This document shows positions 52,396-60,375 of a stretch of DNA of 64,000 bases, one piece after another. Origin of the DNA: Uliginosibacterium flavum (lineage in GTDB: Bacteria > Pseudomonadota > Gammaproteobacteria > Burkholderiales > Rhodocyclaceae); assembly GCF_040566545.1 (NCBI RefSeq), contig NZ_JBEWZI010000013.1:43726-107725 (forward strand), written 5' to 3'. Below the pieces are notes generated by a model. That model searched no databases, had not been told where the DNA came from, and saw nothing but the letters and a program-made list of their open reading frames with translations. Positions within the stretch are counted from its first letter, which is position 1; the number at the start of each line of letters is the position of its first letter. The translations under genes were made by a program, and so were the position numbers.

Positions 52396-53040
52396 GTGCT
52401 GCACTTAATCTACAACACGCGTCAGCTTCCACTTTGCGGGTGCCAGCCGCACGCCTACCAACGCTGGGGCCGGCAGTCCGTCCATTTGCGAGCAAGGCGA
52501 GTTGGACGGATTGACCGGTGGGCGCTAGCCCACGGTCCGGCGGCAGCCGGCGGGGAGCCGCAAACGAGGAGCCGCTTCTGCGAGCGTAGCGAGTTGCGGC
52601 CCGCAGTGCAGTGGGGCGGAGCCCGACTCCCGGCGCGCTAGCGCACGGGCAAGGCGTTTCAGCCTCGACCGTCAGGGAGAGGGCCGCAGGAGGGGCGCGC
52701 AGCAACCCCTGGAACGCCTTGCCCGTGCGCTAAAGCGTCTCCGAAGGAGATGGCCGCAGGCCACACGGGAGTCGCGCAAGCGTCAGCGCGCAGGGGCGGC
52801 AAGGAGCGCAGCGACCCAGCCCCGAAGGCAAGCCCGGCAAGGGCGCGCAGGGCGGCAAGGAGGCTTTGCCGACCCAGCCCGGAGTCACCCGAAGGGTGCC
52901 TCTTGATTGCACTAGAGGGCCTCGAAGAGGCGGACTCTTCGCGCAAACCAGAGGAGTCACTATGCGAGCGCGCTGGATAGGCTTGAGGGTCACGCTTATT
53001 TGGATGTAGCAGGACGAGCTAGCGCACGGCCATTGAGGAC
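52396..53040. other. GC-rich, hairpin-rich noncoding stretch
   Basis: About 650 bp of strongly GC-rich sequence with many short inverted repeats and an imperfect direct repeat (GGCGGCAAGGAG ... CGACCCAGCCC at about 52790 and 52850). Open frames run through it in several phases with low-complexity, non-protein-like composition. It may contain an oriT, a structured RNA or regulatory DNA of the element. Confidence 0.5.
52640..52731. repeat. Perfect 19-bp inverted repeat
   Basis: AGCGCACGGGCAAGGCGTT at 52640-52658 and its exact complement AACGCCTTGCCCGTGCGCT at 52713-52731, with a 54-nt loop. The arm begins GCTAGCGCACGG, a 12-mer that recurs at about 53017. Confidence 0.85.
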
Positions 53041-53110
53041 GTTTTCCGCAGAAGTGGTTATGTCGCTATACGGCAGGGAGGGCCGCCGCCCGAACCTGAA
53101 AGATCTCGCC

Positions 53111-54163
53111 ATGAACACATCCCTTAGCCACGACTCCATCCATCTGCGCCTGCAAAACGATTTGCAGGGTCTAAGTCACATTCAGAGCTTTGGGTGGCTT
53201 CGAGCGTCAGAGCTCGGACAGTTTATGTTTGCCCATACGAAATATCCTCGGCAAGCTGCCGAGCGCATGGTTCGCGGCTGGCTAGAACGCAAACTTATCA
53301 TTGAGCGCCCCCTGCCCTCGATTGCTGGACGCGCACTCGTGCTCAGTGAAGCGGGAGCCCGCCTGCTACGCCAGCATGGCTCAGAAACAGCCAAGACGAA
53401 CAAAGACTGGGGCCGCTTCGATGGCGGACTGTGGCATCCCGACCAGCAATGGGAACATGACCTGATGGCGGCGGGCATCCTTGCAAAATTAAGTGGCGAT
53501 TTCCGCTCCGAACGAGAAGTTATTGCGACAGCAACGGCACGTGGCGTCGATCTGAAAAAAATACCAGACGGCCTCATTTGTATCGACGACACTTGGCTAG
53601 CGCTTGAGGTCGAAAATGCGAGCAAAACGGGTAAGGACATGGCTCACCTGGCCCACGGCATTGCTTGGTTTTGCAGCGGTACTGTGCCAGCACTTGGGGA
53701 CATTCAAATCAAAGGTGCGGTTATTGCCCTAGACAAACACGCACTTGATGCAAGAGGCTGTCGCATCAACCACATGGCCCGGGTGACTAGCGCGCTGGAA
53801 AATATCATCTCGTCGTCGGTGGATGTGAAATTCCTGATTTTCGAGCGGCAAGGCTTTAGCGTCAGCAATTTCGTGATACTCAACGTCACCATTGAGTCTG
53901 TATCAGGAGCGCGAATCCGTAATTTTTTGGATCGAAACAACGCCTGGAATTTGGATTCTGGATACGAGTTGTGGGAAGCCACTTATATGGACGTGCGCGC
54001 AACTGTCTGGTTTGCCGCAGATAACGGCGAATGCTGGTGGGTGAATATAGAACCTAATGACCAGTGTCGGTATGAAATAAACACAATCGCATACCCCGTT
54101 GAAAGTGCCGACGCTGGAAAAATGAAGGCGTGTGAGCTGCTGTCGAAGGTGAAGTGGAAATAG
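53111..54163 (+). CDS. Replication-relaxation/mobilisation-like protein
   Basis: 350 residues. The N-terminal half looks like a winged helix (LRASELGQFMF, AERMVRGWLERKLI, LVLSEAGARLLRQH). Next comes HPDQQWEHDLMAAGIL, then IPDGLICIDDTWLALEVENASKT, the PDG ... ExE arrangement of the Replic_Relax family found beside mobilisation genes; it also resembles a PD-(D/E)xK nuclease with the Lys missing. The C-terminal third is not recognised. GC content falls sharply relative to the preceding stretch. An alternative start is the ATG at 53060. Confidence 0.55.
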   Translation: MNTSLSHDSIHLRLQNDLQGLSHIQSFGWLRASELGQFMFAHTKYPRQAAERMVRGWLERKLIIERPLPSIAGRALVLSEAGARLLRQHGSETAKTNKDWGRFDGGLWHPDQQWEHDLMAAGILAKLSGDFRSEREVIATATARGVDLKKIPDGLICIDDTWLALEVENASKTGKDMAHLAHGIAWFCSGTVPALGDIQIKGAVIALDKHALDARGCRINHMARVTSALENIISSSVDVKFLIFERQGFSVSNFVILNVTIESVSGARIRNFLDRNNAWNLDSGYELWEATYMDVRATVWFAADNGECWWVNIEPNDQCRYEINTIAYPVESADAGKMKACELLSKVKWK

Positions 54164-54469
54164 GAGCTGGATGTCGTGCCACACATCAGACTCAAGTTTA
54201 GGTAGTTGCTGCCAACCAAGAAATGAACAAATCCCCGACAAAATACACCATTCGTCCTGGACTCTGTTCTTGTCCGCTTGCGACCCAGACCGTGTAAAAA
54301 CGCAAACTTTCCTCGCAGTGTTGGCGCGTACTAAAAATAACTCAGGTTGCGTGTTTTCGTGTAGCCAAGAAAAATGAGCTTAAAGCCGAGAGCTGACTTC
54401 AAATCCTCCCTGAATTATTGGGTCGATGAAGACGCATTGCCTGGTTTTTTAAAATCGCGCAAAAAACAC
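54164..54469. other. AT-rich spacer before the repeat array
   Basis: No gene seen; AT content rises steadily towards the repeat array. Confidence 0.4.
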
Positions 54470-55085
54470 TCTCTTTGTTTCATAACGCGTTACGAAAACG
54501 CATTAACTATTGTGTTGGGTCGCAACAATTAACTCATAATTGCGCGCTGCTTCGGCCAAATTCTTTACACGGCTCTGGTTTGCGGTGCTATCCGAAAAAA
54601 TGTAGGCGCTTATTTTCATAACGCGTTTCATCAGGTTAAATATTTTCGTAACGTGCTACGAAAACAACATTTAGTAGCGCAGAATTTAATAACGCGTTAC
54701 GAAATCATCCTTAACGGCTGTGTTGCGCAGCAATAATTATTTCATCGTTTTGTGCCATTTTGGTCAAATCCCTTACACGGCTATTATTTGCTGTGCTATC
54801 CGCAAAATTGAGGCTTCGATTTTCATAACGCGTTTCATCAGGGCCTATGTTTTCGTAACGTGTTACGAAAATAACATCTCAGATTGCAGAATTTCTGAAC
54901 GCGCTACAAAATCGGCATGAGTCTTTGTGTCGCGTCGCGAAAAGAATTTCATCGTTTCGTGCCATTTTTGGCTAAATTTTTTGCACGATTATTGGCTTTG
55001 TGGCTATACGCAAAAAGGAAGCCTCTGATTATCACAACGCGGTCGTTGTATCGGAGCCCCGCGCTTTCATAATAAATTATGAAAG
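54470..55085. repeat. Three 207-bp tandem units with TAACGCGTTA palindromes
   Basis: Palindromic boxes at 54483, 54619, 54649, 54690, 54826, 54856 and about 54897 fit the consensus TTTCGTAACGCGTTACGAAA. The spacings repeat exactly: 54483 to 54690, 54619 to 54826 and 54649 to 54856 are all 207 bp, and a decayed box at 55033 continues the period. The intervening sequence (TTACACGGCT...GTGCTATCCG and TTTCATCGTTTTGTGCCATTTT) also repeats. The last box has become TTTCATAATAAATTATGAAA (55065-55084). Candidate centromere, iteron origin or operator array. Confidence 0.85.
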
Positions 55086-55128
55086 CAGGCGTCAACTACA
55101 TTAATAAATTAGCTGATTGGACGATAGC

Positions 55129-55308
55129 ATGAAAGACCCTGAAGACACGAAAACGCTGGAACTGGGGGCCTTGGAACAAGCCGTGACACACCTTGGGCGC
55201 CCGAGGGTGCACGTTGACGCGGCGGCCCGACAACGGGCTTACCGCGATCGCAAGCGCGCCCAGAAAATGCCCGAAGCGATACCACCATTCCGTTGTTCTC
55301 CAGTCTGA
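55129..55308 (+). CDS. Small basic protein with bZIP-like basic segment
   Basis: 59 residues starting 44 bp after the last palindrome. The centre GRPRVHVDAAARQRAYRDRK is very basic and resembles short proteins of plasmids and ICEs (GRPRxYxDAAARQRAYRERK). The last dozen residues look unlike that family, so the gene may be truncated. It may bind the adjacent palindromes, but that is inference. Confidence 0.55.
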   Translation: MKDPEDTKTLELGALEQAVTHLGRPRVHVDAAARQRAYRDRKRAQKMPEAIPPFRCSPV

Positions 55309-55653
55309 TTGATCTGAGCGTTCTGCCGGCGTGGCGACGGCGGTAAGTCCGTGTGGGTGTTATGAGTGACTTTGGTTCAGATTGCGACGGTAGGTGCTAT
55401 AGGCGTGTAGAAACCGCCTCCTTTATATGTGCACACGCCGACGAGCGTTTTTTGGCCAGCACCGACATTCAACTGGATGATCTATTCCGTCTGTACTGTG
55501 TTGCTTACCGAGCGCTCAGTTTTGATTGAAGCTGAAACTCAGTTTTTCGATCCTTCGAACTCACCCTTTCGACCCTTTGTGGACGGACGGCGAAAAGAAA
55601 AGCAGACCTTCAGAAACCGTAGCCCTGCAAACCAAGCCACAAGCGCCTTTACA
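55309..55653. other. Intergenic, nothing recognised
   Basis: No frame here looks like a protein, and I found no attC-like or repeat structure. Confidence 0.4.
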
Positions 55654-56100
55654 TCAATGCGGGTCAGGCTGACGCAAACCAGTGGGAAACGGCCCAAGAA
55701 ACGAGTTCAGATCAAGCACCCAGGATGAGTTCCGTAATACAAAACCAATCGCCCGTGGCTTTCCACTTCGGAGAATGGAATAAGTGACTCTATTCGTATC
55801 ATAAGGCCGCGTCGCGCCCCAAAGGTCCGCAGCCTCTTCCTCGGAGATCCGCTTTGCTTCACGGAGCGATCTGCCGGCCTCCGCCCACCACTCGTCGGTT
55901 TGAGACTCATAAAACCGAAAACCGCCCCATGGATCGCTGATCAGGGCATATACAGCCTTTTTGTCTTTGGCGGAGAAAGCATCCGCCAACCGCTGTCTGG
56001 CGTCCAATACAGAGGGATCTTCATTCATCCCCCAGGCAAACGGTGTTATCGCAACCAACGCAACGAAAAGAAATGACCTTAGGCCGTAGGCGAATGACAT
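55654..56100 (-). CDS. Hypothetical exported protein
   Basis: 148 residues with a signal peptide (SFAYGLRSFLFVALVAITPFAWG). The mature part, ARQRLADAFSAKDKKAVYALI then FRFYESQTDEWWAEAGRSL, suggests a SnoaL/NTF2-like helical start, but I do not recognise the family. On the same strand as the integron cassettes but without a visible attC. Confidence 0.6.
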   Translation of the reverse strand: MSFAYGLRSFLFVALVAITPFAWGMNEDPSVLDARQRLADAFSAKDKKAVYALISDPWGGFRFYESQTDEWWAEAGRSLREAKRISEEEAADLWGATRPYDTNRVTYSILRSGKPRAIGFVLRNSSWVLDLNSFLGPFPTGLRQPDPH

Positions 56101-56189
56101 GGGGCTTAATCTCCAATCATTGAAAAATGGAACACAGGGTTGGCGCGATCAGGAATACATTTCGAAGAGCCGCATGCACCCTACGAATA

Positions 56190-56345
56190 TCCGCTTTCGG
56201 CTCTCAACAACGACCGTCCGTTCCAGGCCGACCTCTGCCTGATTGTACGCATTGGGCATCTGTTCCGCAGCCTCAGAGCCACCATAAGCTGTTTTCCAGG
56301 CCAAGCTGACTCTTTGCTGCCATTCAGACTTCAGGAAAGCTGACG
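56190..56345 (+). repeat. Noncoding repeat copy A (GATTGTACGCATT element)
   Basis: TTTCGGCTCTCAACAACGACCG ... GCCTGATTGTACGCATTGGGCATC ... CGCAGCC is clearly homologous to 56995-57173. Shorter copies or parts occur at 62160-62210, inverted at 62925-62960, and around 63865-63915. Confidence 0.65.
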
Positions 56346-56393
56346 CTCACGGCACAAATATGCGAACTGTTATAGCGTTGTTACTTGAACGAC

Positions 56394-56876
56394 TTAATAG
56401 GGTGTTCCATCTTTATGCATGAACTGCCATTTTCCTTCGCTACCAAAAATAGCCTTTAGATCATCGTCAGGATAACTTACGGAATCTCCCGCGCTGCGGT
56501 CACCGATTTCGAGATATAAAACATTTGAGTTTGTTCTGTTGACGAGTTGATGGCCATTGCCAGTGCCAGCTTTAAATCCAGAACACATCCCCGGAGCAAG
56601 GGCCGTTTCACCTTGATCGGTTACGAGAACTGGATGGCCTTCAAGAATGTAAAGAAACTCATCCTGTGTTGCATGTGCGTGGCGAAGAGCAGAACCAGCG
56701 CCCGGAATCAACCGAGTGAGGTTGACGCCGAAGTTGGACAAACCAAAAAAATCAGCCAGAGGACGTTTTTCTCTCCCTGCCATGCGTGAGGCAAAAGGCT
56801 CTGGATAGTTGCTCGGCTTTGTTCTTGGTGAAATCTCCAAGGCGACAACTGCAACTGGCTCTTCCGTTTGAGACAT
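56394..56876 (-). CDS. Cupin-domain protein
   Basis: 160 residues, single cupin fold: GVNLTRLIPGAGSALRHAHATQDEFLYILEG (first motif with two His and a Glu) and PGMCSGFKAGTGNGHQLVNRTNSN (second motif, His). These are the metal-binding residues of RmlC-like cupins. GGAG precedes the start. Not clearly a cassette: the nearest candidate boxes (CTAACG at 56901 and CGATTAGCG at about 56953) are poor attC matches. Substrate unknown. Confidence 0.85.
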   Translation of the reverse strand: MSQTEEPVAVVALEISPRTKPSNYPEPFASRMAGREKRPLADFFGLSNFGVNLTRLIPGAGSALRHAHATQDEFLYILEGHPVLVTDQGETALAPGMCSGFKAGTGNGHQLVNRTNSNVLYLEIGDRSAGDSVSYPDDDLKAIFGSEGKWQFMHKDGTPY

Positions 56877-56994
56877 AGAGACTCCGAAGACAGAAATATG
56901 CTAACGAACACACAACCGATTTCAAACCGGTGGTCAGTCGTATGGAAAGCCGACGATTAGCGATAGTAAAAGATAATGTTGTTTATGCCCGGAA

Positions 56995-57173
56995 TGTCCC
57001 TGAACGGCAGCTTTGGACCCTAACCACGACGGTCCGCTCCTGGCCGGCTTCCGCCTGATTGTACGCATTCGGCATCCGTTACGCAGCCCCCAGGCCCCCA
57101 CCTTCCGCTCCCACTGTCCGCATCCAAATCAAGCCAACCCTTTGCCGCCGGTCAGGCTTTTGGAAAGCGGACG
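56995..57173 (+). repeat. Noncoding repeat copy B, abutting the last attC
   Basis: Homologous to copy A; contains GCCTGATTGTACGCATTCGGCATCCG and CACTGTCCGCATCCAAATCAAGCC. Its right end, read on the reverse strand, is GTTAAAACGTCCGCTTTCC, directly at the last attC. Confidence 0.65.
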
Positions 57174-57272
57174 TTTTAACGTTTGACGTGAGGGGCCGCC
57201 GTAGCGGCAAAGCCGCGAAGGAAACCTGCAAGTGCAGCTTGCAGGCGGTCCGTCTCGACGGAATGGTTAGGC
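57174..57272 (-). repeat. attC of cassette 7
   Basis: On the reverse strand GCCTAAC ... GTTAAAA, 99 bp, with the inner palindrome CCTGCAAGCTGCACTTGCAGG. Outer arm TTTGACGTGAGGGGC matches the attC of cassette 1. Confidence 0.85.
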
Positions 57273-57282
57273 ATTCGCATCG

Positions 57283-57831
57283 TCACAAGCCCGCCACCAT
57301 TGTGGCCCAGACGTGATCATCGATTTCGCGCGACTCAGACCTTGCGTTGTACGAGAGACGAATCAAGACCGAACCCGATGCGACAGCCAACGAGTAAATC
57401 TTTCGCGAGCCAATCTCAAAGGTTATAGAGGCAACTGGCACCCCGCGTACTTCCTGCTTTGTCAGCTGGTAGTTTTTGGCCCCCGCCGCTGCGATGCTCT
57501 GAGTTGCTTCTGGGCTTTCAAACGAAAAGACTCTTCGCTTTTCGTCGTAGTAATCGGATGGCGAGGGGCGGATCGAGACTACGGCGCGTTTCGCTCCGTT
57601 GAAATCCCCGTTATCCTTCAGTTGTGATTCATCGTCTTTCGCGCAAAACACAACTACGCCCTTAAACTTCTCTACGCGCACGTAATCCGCAGGGAGCGTA
57701 AGAGTAAGTGGAAGATTCACGCCCAGTTGCGAGAACGGAACTGGGCGGTTGTCTGGTTGTACTTCCTGGGCCAATACTGCGGAAGGCAGGGCAAGTAGCG
57801 CCAACAAAAGGAGCAGATGTCGAATTTTCAT
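57283..57831 (-). CDS. Cassette 7: hypothetical exported protein
   Basis: 182 residues with a clear Sec signal peptide (MKIRHLLLLLALLALPSAVLAQE). The mature part is beta-rich (LPADYVRVEKFKGVVVFCAKDDE, VSIRPSPSDYYDEKRRVFSF) with no family I know. The start ATG at 57831 comes 16 bp after the cassette junction. Confidence 0.75.
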   Translation of the reverse strand: MKIRHLLLLLALLALPSAVLAQEVQPDNRPVPFSQLGVNLPLTLTLPADYVRVEKFKGVVVFCAKDDESQLKDNGDFNGAKRAVVSIRPSPSDYYDEKRRVFSFESPEATQSIAAAGAKNYQLTKQEVRGVPVASITFEIGSRKIYSLAVASGSVLIRLSYNARSESREIDDHVWATMVAGL

Positions 57832-57846
57832 GGTCAATTATGTGAT

Positions 57847-57939
57847 GCCTAACGTGGAAGTAAGCGGACGCCGGAGCGCGAAGCGCGGAGGGAACCACAA
57901 GCGCAGCTTGTGGCGGTCCGCTTGACTGTAGGGTTGGGC
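57847..57939 (-). repeat. attC of cassette 6
   Basis: GCCCAAC ... GTTAGGC on the reverse strand, 93 bp, inner stem CACAAGCTGCGCTTGTGG. Confidence 0.87.
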
Positions 57940-57948
57940 GTCATGACC

Positions 57949-58425
57949 TCACTCCACCGCGCCCCGCTCTTTGACGATGCTTTGTGCAAGTTTCAATAGT
58001 TCATATGACCAGTCAAAGTAGCCTTCGTAGGCTTGCTTGATGGCCTCTTGCTTGTCGGGTGCTAACGACGACAGCAGATCCAACATCTCAGCTGCCGGAA
58101 TGTCACTGTTCTGCGTATTCCATTCAGTCGTCGAGTGTCCCTTTGTCCAAACGACTCTTGCCTTAAGGACGTTCGTTGAGCGGCCACCAGCGAGTTTCTG
58201 TGGTTGATCCAAAATTGCTTTTACCGCACTTCTGATTCTTGTCGCTTCATCAATAGCAATTGGCCGCGGACTGCCCTTCCTTGCATGTGCCCCTATACCA
58301 ACTGCGTCTCCTACGCAGAGCGTCGCAGTGTCGCCCTCGAACTCGACAGCAAAAACAAAAGCTTCACCGCTAAAACAGCCTTGAACTCCAGCTTCGACGA
58401 GGAGGGATTCAAACTTCGGTTTCAT
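57949..58425 (-). CDS. Cassette 6: hypothetical protein
   Basis: 158 residues, no signal peptide; N-terminal mixed alpha/beta, C-terminal helices (AAEMLDLLSSLAPDKQEAIKQAYEGYFD). Unknown family. The ATG at 58425 is only 4 bp from the cassette junction box, leaving no ribosome site of its own. Confidence 0.72.
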   Translation of the reverse strand: MKPKFESLLVEAGVQGCFSGEAFVFAVEFEGDTATLCVGDAVGIGAHARKGSPRPIAIDEATRIRSAVKAILDQPQKLAGGRSTNVLKARVVWTKGHSTTEWNTQNSDIPAAEMLDLLSSLAPDKQEAIKQAYEGYFDWSYELLKLAQSIVKERGAVE

Positions 58426-58428
58426 GAC

Positions 58429-58515
58429 GCCCAACGTAGAGCTAACCGGCGCTGCGCGGCTTTATCGCGCAGCGTCCAGCGACCAAAGGGAGCGAGGTTG
58501 AGCGCCGGGTTAGAC
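58429..58515 (-). repeat. attC of cassette 5
   Basis: GTCTAAC ... GTTGGGC on the reverse strand, 87 bp; nearly identical to the attC of cassette 4, including GCGCTGCGCGG and CGCGCAGCGTCC. Confidence 0.9.
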
Positions 58516-58609
58516 GGTGAGCCAAAGCAACGGATGAAGTTTGGCTGGCAGATAGAAGTGATGCCCAAGATGCGATGGGATAGTGAGGATTTTGTTTCTG
58601 AATTTTTGA

Positions 58610-58858
58610 TCATTCGCCAACTGTGTCTATAAGATCGGAGAGGAGTTCTTCAAATTCATCATCACCGACAGAGTTTACTTCTTCGGGAAGGAGATACACG
58701 CTCCTCGCGTCAAGATTAGCAATTAGAGCTTCTGATACTCCCTCGTTAAGTTTCTGTTCAGACCAACGTCGATAACTGGGAATCTCGACGAGTGCGTAGT
58801 CTCGTGCTCGCTTTTGCAGATCGAGGACGCGAATTGCGATTTCTTTGTCGGTAGCCAT
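58610..58858 (-). CDS. Cassette 5: small acidic hypothetical protein
   Basis: 82 residues, helical, with an acidic C-terminus (NSVGDDEFEELLSDLIDTVGE). Unknown; small acidic cassette proteins are sometimes antitoxins, but no partner gene is present. About 95 bp of noncoding sequence separates the stop from its attC. Confidence 0.65.
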   Translation of the reverse strand: MATDKEIAIRVLDLQKRARDYALVEIPSYRRWSEQKLNEGVSEALIANLDARSVYLLPEEVNSVGDDEFEELLSDLIDTVGE

Positions 58859-58883
58859 ATATGCTCCGTGTAAATAAGTGGCC

Positions 58884-58970
58884 GTCTAACGTAGAGCTAA
58901 CCGGCGCTGCGCGGCTTTATCGCGCAGCGTCCAGCGACTGAAAGGAGCGAGGTTGAGCGCCGGGTTAGGC
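58884..58970 (-). repeat. attC of cassette 4
   Basis: GCCTAAC ... GTTAGAC on the reverse strand, 87 bp; the stop codon of the cassette 4 gene lies inside its first box. Confidence 0.9.
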
Positions 58971-59237
58971 CGCATTTGAGCGCTCCGTGGCCCGCGTCTT
59001 GGCAACTGCAGCCCATGTAGCTTCATCTGGGTCAAGTTCAGGAAATGCCCGAACGGCGGGGTTAATGATTTCTATAGTCACCTCACCCATCACGCGACCA
59101 AAGGCACACCTCAAACTCTCCTGATCCTGTGGGGGAAGGCCAATAAGCGCTTCGCACAGTGCGTCGTTCAGCGCCGCCATTGCATCAATTCCGCCATCGC
59201 GTACAAGCCGAGCACAGTTGAGAGTAGGTGGTGTCAT
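58965..59237 (-). CDS. Cassette 4: small hypothetical protein
   Basis: 90 residues, mostly helical (MAALNDALCEALIGLPPQDQESLRCAFGRVM). No recognised family. Ends inside the attC. Confidence 0.65.
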   Translation of the reverse strand: MTPPTLNCARLVRDGGIDAMAALNDALCEALIGLPPQDQESLRCAFGRVMGEVTIEIINPAVRAFPELDPDEATWAAVAKTRATERSNAA

Positions 59238-59271
59238 TGGTGATACCCGGGTGATGTGGATTAGCGTTGCG

Positions 59272-59334
59272 GCCTAACGTTTGAGTTCAGCGGACGGCAT
59301 CTTTTCGCCGGTTCGCTGGAATGATGAGTTAGGC
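59272..59334 (-). repeat. attC of cassette 3
   Basis: GCCTAAC ... GTTAGGC on the reverse strand, 63 bp, the shortest of the array; inner arms AGCGGACGGC and GCCGGTTCGCT. Confidence 0.85.
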
Positions 59335-59339
59335 CAATT

Positions 59340-59756
59340 TTAAAAATTATTAATAAACGTTTTTTTATCTTGAGTTTCGGGGGCGATTTCTCGGCGCACG
59401 AAATCTCTTTCATCTTGATCGGAGAGTGGATTGTTTTGATCTATTTTTTTGTTTGCATTGAGCATTGGGGAAAATGAAAAAATAAAAATTAGTGCGATGA
59501 TTAATAAGAAAATTGCCGGTGCTACTGCGGCGCCGAGTATTATAAATACAAATGTGACCTGAATTCCAACAAAAAACACAAGTGTCGCCAAAAAAACAAA
59601 CCTTCCAGTGCAATGAAGTAGCAGTCTAAAGAAGCCTATAGCTGTTTTCTTTTCATAAAAACGAGGGAGGTTTGCTCCGGCCAGCGCTGCGCCAAGTAAT
59701 GTAAGTGTTAGCCATGCCGAAGGACCAGCATTTAGTATCGAATTGATTGTCTTCAT
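59340..59756 (-). CDS. Cassette 3: small membrane protein
   Basis: 138 residues with three or four hydrophobic segments (AWLTLTLLGAALAGANL, FVFLATLVFFVGIQVTFVFI, PAIFLLIIALIFIFSF) and a charged C-terminal tail. AT-rich compared with the core. Unknown family. Confidence 0.7.
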   Translation of the reverse strand: MKTINSILNAGPSAWLTLTLLGAALAGANLPRFYEKKTAIGFFRLLLHCTGRFVFLATLVFFVGIQVTFVFIILGAAVAPAIFLLIIALIFIFSFSPMLNANKKIDQNNPLSDQDERDFVRREIAPETQDKKTFINNF

Positions 59757-59775
59757 GATGGCCGGAGTCGATTTT

Positions 59776-59856
59776 TCCTAACGTGGAAGTGAGGGGGCGC
59801 CGAGCGTAGCGAGGGAAGCCAGCTTGCTGGCCGTCCCCTCGACTGCAGGGTTAGAC
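59776..59856 (-). repeat. attC of cassette 2
   Basis: GTCTAACCCTGCAGTCGA ... CCACGTTAGGA on the reverse strand, 81 bp; its left arm matches the orphan attC at 19548. Confidence 0.88.
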
Positions 59857-59888
59857 GTCTTTGGCGCAACACTCATTGTTTAGCGACC

Positions 59889-60263
59889 TTATCGTGGCGG
59901 TGGTTCTTTGCCCGCTGCGATTCGATTAAAAACCAGATCCGGATCTTTTTGGCACCAGTAATCGAAAGTGAGGCTTGGTCTTGTGGTGTCCAGAACCTCA
60001 CTGACGACAACACTCAAAGAGACTCGTAGTTTTGGTTCTTTCCATTGTTGAGCCAGTACCCCTAGCGGGCTTGGTCCTTTGCCAGAACAGCTAATGATCC
60101 ATGTGGCTTGACCGCCTGCAATACCTGGCAGATAGCTACGCTTAACTTGCTCTAGAACCTCACCAATACTCACTTGGCTTTCAACTTGGATAGTTGATGC
60201 GTGAGACTCTAGATCGTCACCGGGATGAACACTATCTCGATTTAAGTGAACAGTAAGCGGCAT
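59889..60263 (-). CDS. Cassette 2: hypothetical protein
   Basis: 124 residues, beta-rich (MPLTVHLNRDSVHPGDDLES, LRVSLSVVVSEVLDTTRPSL), no signal peptide. Unknown family. Confidence 0.68.
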   Translation of the reverse strand: MPLTVHLNRDSVHPGDDLESHASTIQVESQVSIGEVLEQVKRSYLPGIAGGQATWIISCSGKGPSPLGVLAQQWKEPKLRVSLSVVVSEVLDTTRPSLTFDYWCQKDPDLVFNRIAAGKEPPPR

Positions 60264-60279
60264 ATCGGAAACGGAAGAC

Positions 60280-60375
60280 GTCTAACGTTTGACGTGAGGG
60301 GCAGCCGGAGCGCGTAGCGCAAAGGGAACCAACAAGCGCAGCTTGTGGCTGTCCCTCTCGACTGTAGTGTTAGAC
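60280..60375 (-). repeat. attC of cassette 1
   Basis: GTCTAAC ... GTTAGAC on the reverse strand, 96 bp, inner stem CACAAGCTGCGCTTGTTGG. Confidence 0.9.

Noticed and set aside
52396..52993. Several 80-95-codon open frames
   Set aside because: Overlap in many phases across a hairpin-rich GC stretch; Ala/Arg/Pro-rich translations without start signals.
54470..55085. CRISPR array
   Set aside because: The period is 207 bp with two to three palindromes per unit and homologous, not unique, spacers; no cas genes nearby.
56394..56960. Cupin gene as an eighth integron cassette
   Set aside because: The boxes CTAACG (56901) and CGATTAGCG (about 56953) do not fit RYYYAAC/GTTRRRY properly, and there is no attC after the gene.
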